Source of the DNA: Tubiluchus corallicola
Taxonomy: Eukaryota > Priapulida > Priapulimorpha > Priapulimorphida > Tubiluchidae
Reading direction: 5' to 3'
Length of the DNA stretch: 30,000 bases
Assembly: GCA_030141605.1 (NCBI GenBank)
Contig: JAQGDQ010000702.1
Span: 1 to 30,000 of the forward strand
Positions within the stretch are counted from its first letter, which is position 1. The number at the start of each line of letters is the position of its first letter. This document shows, piece after piece, positions 20,221 to 30,000 of this stretch. The translations under genes were made by a program, and so were the position numbers. The notes under the pieces are model-generated. The model did not search any database. It was not told the DNA's origin and saw only the letters and a list, made by a program, of their open reading frames with translations.

Positions 20221-20583
20221 CACGGGTCCTGGTCCCACACCGCCGTACAGGCCTCCATAGTAGATGCCATGCTTCCCATGTCTAGCTTGATAGTGTCCTA
20301 AATGCTTGGCTTGATCTCCATAATTCTTATTGTAGGCAAGGTCTCGGTGCAGTTTGCCCTCGTTGTTGTACTTGTGGCCGTAGCCGACTCCGTAACCGTT
20401 GTTGAGGTAGTTGTTGACGTTGTAGGCGTTCAGGGCGTTGTCACGGTTGTAGTAGGCGTTGTTCTGCCCGAAATCTTCGTGAAAGCCCGTGTTGAAGCTC
20501 TTGACGTAGCCACGAGGTTGATAAGCGTGAGAATACTTGAAACCACCAATGCCAAAAGCTTGCGACGAGATAGCTCGATGCAC
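20098..20583 (-). CDS. Gene D: YVKSFNTGF-module protein with Gly-Tyr-His tail (terminal exon)
   Basis: A terminal exon of 161 codons plus stop. It starts after the acceptor GCTTGCTGTTTAG in phase 0: VHRAISSQAFGIGGFKYSH. Joined to the leader exon at 22540-22587 it gives a complete 177-residue precursor. Residues about 14-107 are the shared module (SHAYQPRGYVKSFNTGF, EDFGQNNAYYNRDNA). It is the most diverged copy: it lacks the ILDNRF segment and has NAYNVNNYLNNGYGVGYG instead. The tail from about residue 114 is a Gly-rich repeat (GGYGGGGYGGGHGG and similar) ending GGGYGR. No cysteine. Codons in the module are more GC-rich than in genes A-C. A cuticle, shell or eggshell matrix role would suit the composition, but no named family is recognised. 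Confidence 0.88.
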   Translation of the reverse strand: MHRAISSQAFGIGGFKYSHAYQPRGYVKSFNTGFHEDFGQNNAYYNRDNALNAYNVNNYLNNGYGVGYGHKYNNEGKLHRDLAYNKNYGDQAKHLGHYQARHGKHGIYYGGLYGGVGPGPVAAGGYGGGGYGGGHGGGGYGGGGHVGGGYGGGGHGGGYGR

Positions 20584-20585
20584 CT

Positions 20586-20662
20586 AAACAGCAAGCAAAG
20601 CAAAGCAAGCAAATGTTAGTGTAAGCAAGCAAGCAAACAAGTAAGCAAGCAAAATATTTACA
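20586..20662. repeat. (GCAA)n low-complexity at intron end
   Basis: Degenerate GCAAGCAA/GCAAAGCAA runs. On the minus strand they form the TTGCTTGC pyrimidine-biased tract just before the gene D acceptor. Confidence 0.8.
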
Positions 20663-22539
20663 GCAACTTATAAGGAAGCAAGAAAGCAAAAAATTTAGAA
20701 AAAATGTAAAGTAAGGTTTGATTACAAGCAAATCAGCGTTAAACCAAAAGCATTGTTCACTAAGAAACAATAACAGTATTAAGCAATGCAAGCAATAAGT
20801 AAAATTTATGCTAATTTCTAAGCCCACTGTACTTTCTAAGTACAAGTGTATTAAAATTCAGTTAGTTCTGTAGGTTAACTCAGCAAAAAGGCAAAAAACA
20901 AGTACTAAATTGACGTACTATGAGAGTTTTGCTAAATGAAAGTTGAAGTCAAATGGGCCTAGAACACACTCTTGTTGAACTTTGTACGAAATAACTTATT
21001 CAAAACAAACAAAATTTTTAATCAGTTATGCGAAACAAAGTGCTAAGCATGGAGCGAGGTAAGCAAAGCGAATTTTATGCCAAAACACTGAGAATTAGCT
21101 CTAGGAAAGCTTGTTTTTACACAGCAAAGCATAAAAAGCAGCAATCATACGAGCAAAATATAGGCACCGTGGTCGCAACTTATCCGTGTAGTAAATCATC
21201 AGGATCAATGCGATGACAACAGTTTTGGTAATTGTAGTGGGTTTTTTGCCTTTATTTAACAAAATTAACCGAGCTTTTCGATGACTTCTCTCGAGAAGGT
21301 CTTGCGTACATCCTTGTCACGTTTTTAAGAATAATTTCGAAAATTTTCGCTGATTTTCTCGAGCGATTTGCTATAAACTGTTGTAAAATCTGCCCTGTTT
21401 TTATTGTACAATGACTCACAGTCCATTGCCAACTTGAGACACACAACTTACTCAGTACCTGACAGTTTACTCATTATACTTCATGCGAGTGTTTCGCAGA
21501 GGACTCATTATAATCTGGCATTTACACCAATACTAGGAGTATGAATTGACAAAAAAGAGAACGAAGTAGTCATTAGCTCTAAATTAACTTTTAATGTAAT
21601 TTAATGTTTGCAAATACATATAGCTCAATTTCTTCTTTCTATGATTAAACAGTTTGTTTATTTTTGCTGTTGTTGTTATTATTATTATGTCCTCTTTGTC
21701 ATTCGGGCGTAAATAAAATTTCTATACTTGAAAACGTACACGAGTAAGTAACTAATCATTATTTTACTTGCAGGTCAGTTATATTCTTGTCAATGGTCTG
21801 TTTTTGCTGTACCTGGCCTTGTAATTGTGACTATAATTTTGCAGCCTACATTGACTTTTTGTTCTCACAATACCATAAAATAATTTTAAACCATAAATTG
21901 TTTTCTAGAAAAAAACATAGTACAGCGTTGACATATATGAGTTTAAAATTAAGTTCAAACTTTTATCAACGCCATTTTGTATTTAAGGCATTGTCATGTA
22001 CAATCACTTTGGCTTTTAGGCATTGTCATGTACTATCGCTTTGGCTTTTGTTCCTAATATCCTAGTTACTCAGAATAAAGAAAGAACAATTCCTAACTTT
22101 ATTGTTAAATGCAAATCTTAAGACTCATTATGAAGGTAGTAAAGCGTTGTTTTATAAAGTTTGGGTAAACAGTATGAACCCGATTCTGGCTGGTCGAGTT
22201 TAGACGGGTACATGTCGGACTGGGTTGGGTAGAGCATAGGTCTTAACGCGCAGGTCTCTACTGCACAACTGAACTGTGAAATCATCGGTTCCAATTTAAC
22301 GTCGTACAATAAATACATGATTGACTGAACCATCGACTCGGATAGAAGGCATATAGGTGCTAAATCGTCTGTTATGCTAATTGATAATCGCTCTCACAGT
22401 GAGAAATGGTGACGATTATGACACGGTAACTGAACTTATTATGTCCCTGAATGAAGTGTTGCATCAAATCCGATTAATTCATTATCTTACAATTAAAATT
22501 CTATGCAATTAACATGATTAATCACAAAAATCAACTTAC
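20663..22539. other. Intron between leader exon and gene D exon
   Basis: The proposed intron spans 22539-20584 (1956 bp) on the minus strand, with a GTAAGTTG donor and a TGTTTAG acceptor. It is AT-rich. A plus-strand acceptor-like TTTTACTTGCAG at about 21763-21774 precedes a short open frame with no recognisable domain. I see no other gene in it. Confidence 0.6.
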
Positions 22540-22593
22540 CGAAGCCAAAATGACAACGGTCGTCGTCACTAACGTGATTGGCTGCATTGTTGC
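22540..22593 (-). CDS. Signal-peptide exon of gene D (possibly shared by the cluster)
   Basis: On the minus strand an acceptor TTTAATTTACAG precedes GCAACA and an ATG at 22587. Sixteen codons read MQPITLVTTTVVILAS and end at the donor TTCG|GTAAGTTG in phase 0. The peptide is a short, hydrophobic N-terminus of the kind cleaved by signal peptidase. Splicing to 20583 gives ...VVILAS-VHRAISSQAF in frame. The acceptor in front of the ATG implies a separate 5' UTR exon farther upstream, beyond about 22600, which I cannot place. It is the only intact leader of this type I found, and its phase fits the acceptors of all four module exons. Confidence 0.75.
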
Positions 22594-23217
22594 CTGTAAA
22601 TTAAAAAGATAATTATTAATCATTAGGAACTAATTTTTTCCTGCATCAGATTCTACACAAAATGCAGCTGCGGAACTCTTTGCAGAATGCAGAGGCTAAT
22701 TGTCAATCTATTCAAAAATGATTTGATCAGAATTTGCTGCAAAACTTTTGTAAAGCTTTGTAAACTCCTGAAGCTTTATAACAAAGTACATTGAAAGAGC
22801 ATTTTATAGATTTGAAAAAAAAGCTAAGCTAAGATTCCTACTAACTTTGGCATAGGAGTCTTTCTATAACTGATGCATTTTCTGCGACTTTATTTCAGAA
22901 CAGTGAATAATTATAACAAATATCCAATTTTTTACTTTCACTTTTTAGGGCAACGAAATCACTATTTCACACAGGTGGTCAGTCACCTGGGTGACCTCGA
23001 TTCGCTCCATTTACCTGCCCTAGACTACGTGCTTAGAAAGCAAATAGTGTGAATCCACATTCTGTGTTGTTACACCTGTAATTTTAAACTTTTTTTATGA
23101 CAGGTAATTAACTTAACATGATGGTTTAAACATAATTTATTATAGGATTGGATCAGACAGTTTGAACAACATGATTTAGGATCCTCACCACAACAGACTT
23201 TATACACTATTTACAAG
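22594..23217. other. Upstream of the leader exon
   Basis: Likely intron or promoter-side DNA. Minus-strand TATAAAA (22808-22802) and TATAAAG (22780-22774) are possible TATA boxes, but no donor for a 5' UTR exon is clear between them and the acceptor at 22594. CAGGTGGTCAGTCACCTG near 22974 is a small hairpin with two E-box-like arms. Confidence 0.35.
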
Positions 23218-24254
23218 AACATTTACAGTAAGAATAGACTATAACTACACAAGCTGACAAGTTTTACTACAAGATTACATTAGACATTAGTAACATTTAC
23301 AGTAAGAATAGACTATAACTACACAAGCTGACAAGTTTTACTACAAGATTACATTAGACATTAGTAACATTTACAGTAAGAATAGACTATAACTACACAA
23401 GCTGACAAGTTTTACTACAAGATTACATTAGACATTAGTAACATTTACAGTAAGAATAGACTATAACTACACAAGCTGACAAGTTTTACTACAAGATTAC
23501 ATTAGACATTAGTAACATTTACAGTAAGAATAGACTATAACTACACAAGCTGACAAGTTTTACTACAAGATTACATTAGACATTAGTAACATTTACAGTA
23601 AGAATAGACTATAACTACACAAGCTGACAAGTTTTACTACAAGATTACATTAGACATTAGTAACATTTACAGTAAGAATAGACTATAACTACACAAGCTG
23701 ACAAGTTTTACTACAAGATTACATTAGACATTAGTAACATTTACAGTAAGAATAGACTATAACTACACAAGCTGACAAGTTTTACTACAAGATTACATTA
23801 GACATTAGTAACATTTACAGTAAGAATAGACTATAACTACACAAGCTGACAAGTTTTACTACAAGATTACATTAGACATTAGTAACATTTACAGTAAGAA
23901 TAGACTATAACTACACAAGCTGACAAGTTTTACTACAAGATTACATTAGACATTAGTAACATTTACAGTAAGAATAGACTATAACTACACAAGCTGACAA
24001 GTTTTACTACAAGATTACATTAGACATTAGTAACATTTACAGTAAGAATAGACTATAACTACACAAGCTGACAAGTTTTACTACAAGATTACATTAGACA
24101 TTAGTAACATTTACAGTAAGAATAGACTATAACTAAACAAGCTGACAAGTTTTACTACAAGATTACATTAGACATTAGTAACATTTACAGTAAGAATAGA
24201 CTATAACTACACAAGCTGACAAGTTTTACTACAAGATTACATTAGACATTAGTA
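23218..24254. repeat. 74-bp tandem array, 14 copies, almost perfect
   Basis: Fourteen head-to-tail units of 74 bp, each with AACATTTACAGTAAGAATAG, then ACTATAACTACACAAGCTGA and ACAAGATTACATTAGACATT. I see only one clear substitution (ACTACAC to ACTAAAC, near 24135). Such uniformity indicates recent expansion or gene conversion. It lies 0.6 kb upstream of the leader exon in transcription terms. Confidence 0.97.
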
Positions 24255-24876
24255 GAAAATGACGGTTAGAAAATATTAATGTACGAACATTTAAGACTGA
24301 TGCATTTCATATCAGATAGAAACTACTGGAAGCGTTTAGTACGTAATATAAAGTAATGTATGCATTGGAATATTTTACAGTTAGCAACATAGTTAAATTC
24401 ATCTTTTCCGAATAATAACAACTTCAACAGATCATTATTTCCTAAGGCAGTTATATTAAGGTTTTCGGGCAGAAGTATTTCATTTAATTTATCAAACATA
24501 ACAATCCTAGCTAGTTGATGTTAACTTAACATGTTAAACCAAAAAAGTTGTCTTGTACATGCAGCTATAGATGCGTGTAGACGCAAAAACAAATTTACAG
24601 TGCTCCATTTTAGTATGTTCTCTACTGTGAATTTTAGAGACTAATGCTGTTTTACAGCAACATACTAGTATGCTACGCACTACGAAAACGTGCATTTCCT
24701 AAATTTTAATTTATATCCGTAGATAAAAAGATGAACAGCTATCTATTAATGATTTTGAAAAAACACTTGACAAACGCGAATTTATTAGATCTTTGTTCCA
24801 TAATGTTGAGCCATTTGCTATTCTGATTATGTTATACAGCATCTATTGTAATATAATTATATTATTTGGTAACTGC
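24255..24876. other. AT-rich spacer between arrays
   Basis: Unique AT-rich sequence with no gene, RNA or element that I can support. Confidence 0.4.
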
Positions 24877-25002
24877 TAGCCTAACTGGACCCAATTTTAG
24901 CTTAACTGGGCCCGATTGTAGCATAACTGGACCCGATTGTAGCATAACTAGACCTGATTGTAGCATTACTTCACCCAATTGTAGCATAACTGGGCACAAT
25001 TG
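24877..25002. repeat. 21-bp tandem array, 6 copies
   Basis: Six units of 21 bp around TAGCATAACTGGACCCGATT, all diverged from each other. As 21 is a multiple of 3, one plus-strand frame stays open with the heptad S(I/L)TGP(D/N)C. I regard the frame as a by-product of the period, since no start context or splice site supports it. Confidence 0.85.
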
Positions 25003-25187
25003 GCATCTAAACTTGCTTTTTCCGTACAGTCGATATCTAAGTTTAACTTTTAACTTTTTTATGCTCAATTGTACAATTAACTATTTTACATTTTACATAT
25101 AAATAAAACAGTGTATTAAAAATTTGACTTTCTTATTTTTTCTTATGTTAGACTTCGTTAGATGATTCCGCCCAAAACTTTATAAAT

Positions 25188-25379
25188 ACAAACAAATAAA
25201 CAAATTGCTGGTTTGAGTTATAAACACAAACAAATAAACAAATTGCTGGTTTAACTTTATAAACACAAACAAATAAATAAATTGCTGGTTTGAGTTATAT
25301 ACACAAACAAATAAATAAATTGCTGGTTTGAGTTATATACGAAAACAAATAAATAAATTGCTGGTTTGAGTTATATACG
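25188..25379. repeat. 38-bp tandem array, 5 copies
   Basis: Five units with ACAAACAAATAAACAAATTG, then CTGGTTTGAGTTATA. Variants include AACTTTATA for GAGTTATA in the second copy and ATATAC for ATAAAC later. Confidence 0.9.
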
Positions 25380-25594
25380 CACCTTTACTATGCTGATATA
25401 ATTGTTTTGTCCACCTCTGTCGTGTGCACACTTTAACAACCAAGCTCTTATACTGAATGCGATGTGTCAAGTTGAACGATTTTATATCGAGTTGTCATTC
25501 GAACTGACCCACAAAATCCGCCAAAATCGGTGGCTGTCTGAGTTGACCCGCTTTTCTGTGTCCACCAATCATTGCATCAGCGGAGGGAGGATCC

Positions 25595-27518
25595 ATGACT
25601 GTTATTGCTCATTTAACTCTTAGAAATATGAACATCAATGACTGTTATTGCTCATTTAACTCTTAGAAATATGAACATCAATGACTGTTATTGCTCATTT
25701 AACTCTTAGAAATATGAACATCAGTGACTGTTATTGCTCATTTAACTCTTAGAAATATGAACATCAGTGACTGTTATTGCTCATTTAACTCTTTGAAATA
25801 TGAACATCAATGAATGTTATTGCTCATTTAACTCTTAGAAATATGAACATCAGTGACTGTTATTGTTCATTTAACTCTTAGAAATATGAACATCAGTGAC
25901 TGTTATTGCTCGTTTAACTCTTAGAAATATGAACATCAGTGACTGTTATTGCTCGTTTAACTCTTAGAAATATGAACATCAGTGACTGTTATTGTTCATT
26001 TAACTCTTAGAAATATGAACATCAGTGACTGTTATTGCTCATTTAACTCTTTGAAATATGAACATCAATGAATGTTATTGCTCATTTAACTCTTAGAAAT
26101 ATGAACATCAGTGACTGTTATTGCTCGTTTAACTCTTAGAAATATGAACATCAGTGACTGTTATTGTTCATTTAACTCTTAGAAATATGAACATCAGTGA
26201 CTGTTATTGCTCGTTTAACTCTTAGAAATATGAACATCAGTGACTGTTATTGTTCATTTAACTCTTAGAAATATGAACATCAGTGACTGTTATTGTTCAA
26301 TTAACTCTTAGAAATATGAACATCAGTGACTGTTATTGTTCATTTAACTCTTTGAAATATGAACATCAATGACTGTTATTGTTCATTTAACTTTTAGAAT
26401 ATGAACATCAGTGACTGTTATTGCTCATTTAATTCTTTTAAATATGAACATCAATGACTGTTATTGTTCATTTAACTCTTAGAAATATGAACATCAGTGA
26501 CTGTTATTGCTCATTTAACTCTTTGAAATATGAACATCAATGACTGTTATTGTTCATTTAACTCTTAGAAATATGAACATCAGTGACTGTTATTGTTCAT
26601 TTAACTCTTAGAAATATGAACATCAATGACTGTTATTGTTCATTTAACTTTTAGAATATGAACATCAGTGACTGTTATTGTTCATTTAACTCTTAGAAAT
26701 ATGAACATCAGTGACTGTTATTGTTCATTTAACTCTTAGAAATATGAACATCAGTGACTGTTATTGTTCATTTAACTCTTTGAAATATGAACATCAATGA
26801 CTGTTATTGTTCATTTAACTCTTAGAAATATGAACATCAATGACTGTTATTGTTCATTTAACTCTTAGAAATATGAACATCAGTGACTGTTATTGCTCAT
26901 TTAACTCTTAGAAATATGAACATCAGTGACTGTTATTGTTCATTTAACTCTTAGAAATATGAACATCAGTGACTGTTATTGCTGATTTAACTCTTAGAAA
27001 TATGAACATCAGTGACTGTTATTGTTCATTTAACTCTTAGAAATATGAACATCAATGACTGTTATTGTTCATTTAACTCTTAGAAATATGAACATCAGTG
27101 ACTGTTATTGCTCATTTAACTCTTAGAAATATGAACATCAGTGACTGTTATTGTTCATTTAACTCTTAGAAATATGAACATCAATGACTGTTATTGTTCA
27201 TTTAACTCTTAGAAATATGAACATCAGTGACTGTTATTGTTCATTTAACTCTTAGAAATATGAACATCAGTGACTGTTATTGTTCATTTAACTCTTAGAA
27301 ATATGAACATCAGTGACTGTTACTGTTCATTTAACTCTTAGAAATATGAACATCAGTGACTGTTATTGTTCATTTAACTCTTAGAAATATGAACATCAGT
27401 GACTGTTATTGCTCATTTAACTCTTAGAAATATGAACATCAGTGACTGTTATTGTTCATTTAACTCTTAGAAATATGAACATCAGTGACTGTTATTGCTC
27501 ATTTAACTCTTAGAAATA
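25595..27518. repeat. 43-bp tandem array, about 45 copies
   Basis: Units of 43 bp with ATGACTGTTATTGCTCATTT, then AACTCTTAGAAATATGAACA. The common variants are GCTCA/GTTCA, CTTAG/CTTTG and CATCAATGA/CATCAGTGA. Two units are 42 bp long (CTTTTAGAATATG). The variants recur at multiples of six units. No ORF spans the array. It ends abruptly in polypurine DNA. Confidence 0.97.
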
Positions 27519-27695
27519 TAAGAAGAAGCGATAAAGAGTGAAAAATGGAAGGAGAGAGGGAGCGAGCTGGAGAGAATGAAAAAGAATGAAGGGGTGAGAA
27601 CAAAAAGGAAGGCAGAGAATGAAAAAATGTGTAGTTGAAAAAATAGAAATGAAGGAAAAAGAAGAAAAAGGGAAAGGAAAATGAAAAAGACCTAC
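27519..27695. repeat. Polypurine (GA-rich) tract
   Basis: About 175 bp of nearly pure A/G on the plus strand (for example GGAAGGAGAGAGGGAGCGAG). Such tracts can form triplex or H-DNA. The hydrophobic minus-strand open frame here is compositional. Confidence 0.8.
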
Positions 27696-29037
27696 AGCCT
27701 AAGGCCGCATTCACACGCGCCTACTAACTGCAGCGGTTATTGCCTTGGTTATTGCAATTTCCAGAAATAATGCTTGATTCGTGATGCATAAAACTCACAT
27801 ATTTGCAATTGCTACCTGCATTAATTACTTAATGTGGTTGGACGCCTGGGACTCGAAAAAAGTGAAACTAGAAGGGACCGAGGAATCATAAACTTTCTCC
27901 ATGATTAAAAGAAAACTCAGAAAAAAGACCCTCCCTTTTGTCGTCTTCTTACATCCGCCACGCCTTCCTATGCCGCTGGTCATGTGATCAGCAAAGTGAA
28001 AGGGCAAAGCAGAAACTTACTTTATCAATTCTGTCACATGAACTGACACAGTAACTAAGCAAGAATGTAATTCGTCTATTTTGTCTCAATTTGTTCTGCA
28101 GGTTTGTAAAATTACACAATAAATACTCACCTTTTTGCCCTATATCATTAATTACTACTAGTCTTGACCTTACAAAGCAATTTGCATTCGTAAGTCTGTC
28201 ACACTTCTTACGTGTTCTTTGAAGTAAACCACCAAAAAGAGAAAATTATATGAACATGACATTTCAGATAAGCTTTAGTTTTTAGTTTAGTTTTATTAGT
28301 TTTAGTTTTAGGTATTCGTTTTTTTGCAGAACTACTTCTACATGAACTTCTTTTCCGGATTTTGAAATTGATTACTAACTTACCCAGTAGCACTTTTTAT
28401 GGATTTTCTCGGATGAATGCAGTTACTAACTTAATTTCATTGCTTTTGAAGAGCGGCTGACGTTGGTGTTTAAAAATAATGGTGTTACTATATTAGGAAA
28501 TTATATTTCACGGCTATTATTATGTTTAATGACACCTAGGTCACCCCATTGTAATTATATCACACTGTTTGGCTGTTATATCATAGATTTGTTTCGTACT
28601 TTTATCAAATAAATTGTTGCAAATAGCAGATAAAATAATTATGATCCGATTTTTCAATAGTTATAATTTTTTAAAACTAAATTTTGCGTATTTTATGCCA
28701 ACTTACCACAATTTTACATTTATATGAATTCAAAATTCTCTTGCCACTTTCGTGTTTGGCACGACCAAACATTTAGCCTTGACGTATAAAAAGCAGAAAG
28801 TATGCAATGTAGCAGGTACCAGTCTGTGCTCTGTACCACCAGCGTTGTTTATGCGGTCGTTTACTTATAGGAGAATGCTGTTTTATGGTTCTAAGTGACT
28901 CGTGTTTGGATAGTTGTGGGTTAAGATGATGCAGCAGACCTCGTGGTGCCAATGTGTTCTAGGCACGCGACGTAAATTATCTTTAATGCTTAGTACTGGA
29001 ATTCTAAGTGTTGTTACAGATGTTTGTTACGCAGGTT
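27696..29037. other. Intergenic, no gene seen
   Basis: AT-rich, including a TTTAG-rich low-complexity stretch near 28270-28315. Minus-strand donor-like sites occur near 28129, 28371 and 28693; any of them could end a 5' UTR exon of the module cluster, but none has other support. On the plus strand, GTATAAAAAG at 28784-28793 is followed 30-36 bp later by CCAGTCTG, a TATA/initiator-like pair of low certainty. A 39-codon plus-strand open frame follows it (ATG ATG at about 28926) and stops at the GACT repeat. Confidence 0.35.
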
Positions 29038-29105
29038 CTGACTGACTGACTGACTAAATGACTGACTGACTGACTGACTGACTGACTGACTGACTGACTG
29101 ACTGA
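29038..29105. repeat. (CTGA)n microsatellite
   Basis: About 16 copies of CTGA/GACT with one AAATG interruption near 29056. It is followed by degenerate AATGAA/ACAAATGA and CCAACCAA low-complexity DNA to about 29200. Confidence 0.95.
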
Positions 29106-29200
29106 ACAAATGAATAAATGAATGAACAAATGAGCAAAATGCACGAACGAATGGAAAAGCAGACAGCCGAACCAACCAATACACCAACCAACCAACAAAT

Positions 29201-29780
29201 CTTCCAGGAAAAGAACAGACGAACAAACAATTACACCAACAAGCGAATGAATCAGCGTTTTTGAATTGCTTTGATTTCACGATAAGTTATAATCAGAGAA
29301 ACAGCTTGGGGATATTGGTTTACTGTAGCAATACAAACTAATATGAAGAAAAAGAAGAAATGTTTGTTTGAAATTTGGCTTAGTCTTTAAAACTTAGTGA
29401 TATTTTATGTACGCATGTTGCCTGTTTTATATTCAAACATTTTAATGGCATGCTTCCTAGTACTTTCGCATTTTATTTAGAGCAAACAATGTACTCTATA
29501 GTACTAGGCAACTCAATAATTACCATATTCCGAAAATAAGAACTGACCTTATGAAACTTTTTATTGTTTATGAAGGTCTTGTTTTATGGAATAACTTAAT
29601 ATGTAATGTTAAAGAACTTTTTTTTGAAAAGAAAATCAAAATTATGAATATTTTTTATAATGCCTAACAACATTTATTGTCCATCTTGTTTATGTTAGAA
29701 AAATTTGGCTTAAAATCTCGTGACTTCGTTGCCAGCCATAATTAAGTTCTTTATTTGAACAATGAAGATGATGTATTTTA
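29201..29780. other. AT-rich spacer, nothing recognised
   Basis: No coding exon, RNA gene or element that I can support. Confidence 0.4.

Positions 29781-30000
<220 letters not shown>

Noticed and set aside
21763-22065. A plus-strand acceptor (TTTTACTTGCAG) followed by a 92-codon open frame.
   Set aside because: It lies inside the proposed gene D intron on the opposite strand, the frame is Phe/Leu/Ser-rich without a domain, and no matching donor-bearing exon was found upstream on the plus strand.
24866-25102. A plus-strand open frame with heptads S(I/L)TGP(D/N)C.
   Set aside because: It is produced by the 21-bp period, which is a multiple of 3. No start context, signal peptide or splice site supports translation.

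Overview
This window looks like nuclear DNA from an invertebrate animal. It is AT-rich, its genes are spliced (consensus GTAAGT donors and pyrimidine-AG acceptors), it carries remnants of animal LINEs and a piggyBac-like MITE, and about a quarter of it is minisatellite or microsatellite DNA. I cannot fix the phylum. A short signal-peptide exon followed by a phase-0 intron and a Gly/Tyr-rich mature protein resembles arthropod cuticular genes, but mollusc or other structural secretomes use similar designs.

The only convincing genes are four paralogues on the minus strand, each seen as one large terminal coding exon: 8006-6168 (A), 12296-10590 (B), 15132-14692 (C) and 20583-20098 (D). All four begin at a splice acceptor in phase 0. 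All carry one module of about 105 residues with the core AYQPRGYVKSFNTGF, then E-FGQ-(N/D)NAY and a Tyr/Asn/Gly-rich stretch. After the module the tails are unrelated: Pro-rich in A, acidic Glu/Gln/Asn-rich with 24-residue repeats in B, and short Gly-Tyr in C and D. B and C are nearly identical in the module, so they are a recent duplication. One intact signal-peptide exon is visible, at 22593-22540 (MQPITLVTTTVVILAS), with a phase-0 donor that fits D directly and could in principle serve A, B and C. Leader-like sequences upstream of A and B exist but are defective: an in-frame TGA near A, and no ATG near B.

Layout on the plus coordinate: LINE reverse-transcriptase tail (442-765); a 2.3-kb array of 28-bp repeats (1669-3989), each unit with a forkhead-type TTGTTTAC; an A/C-rich block with a 57-bp array (4395-5209); a 196-bp tandem duplication (5683-6071); gene A; a foldback element (8748-8845); gene B; gene C; an RTE-type LINE remnant (16482-16930); a TTAA-flanked MITE (17411-17872); gene D and its leader; then arrays of 74, 21, 38 and 43 bp (23218-27518); polypurine DNA; and tetranucleotide repeats running off the right edge.

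If the paralogues act together, the simplest reading is a set of secreted, nearly cysteine-free, tyrosine-rich structural proteins that share an assembly module and differ in tail chemistry. This function is inferred from composition and architecture, not from a recognised family.
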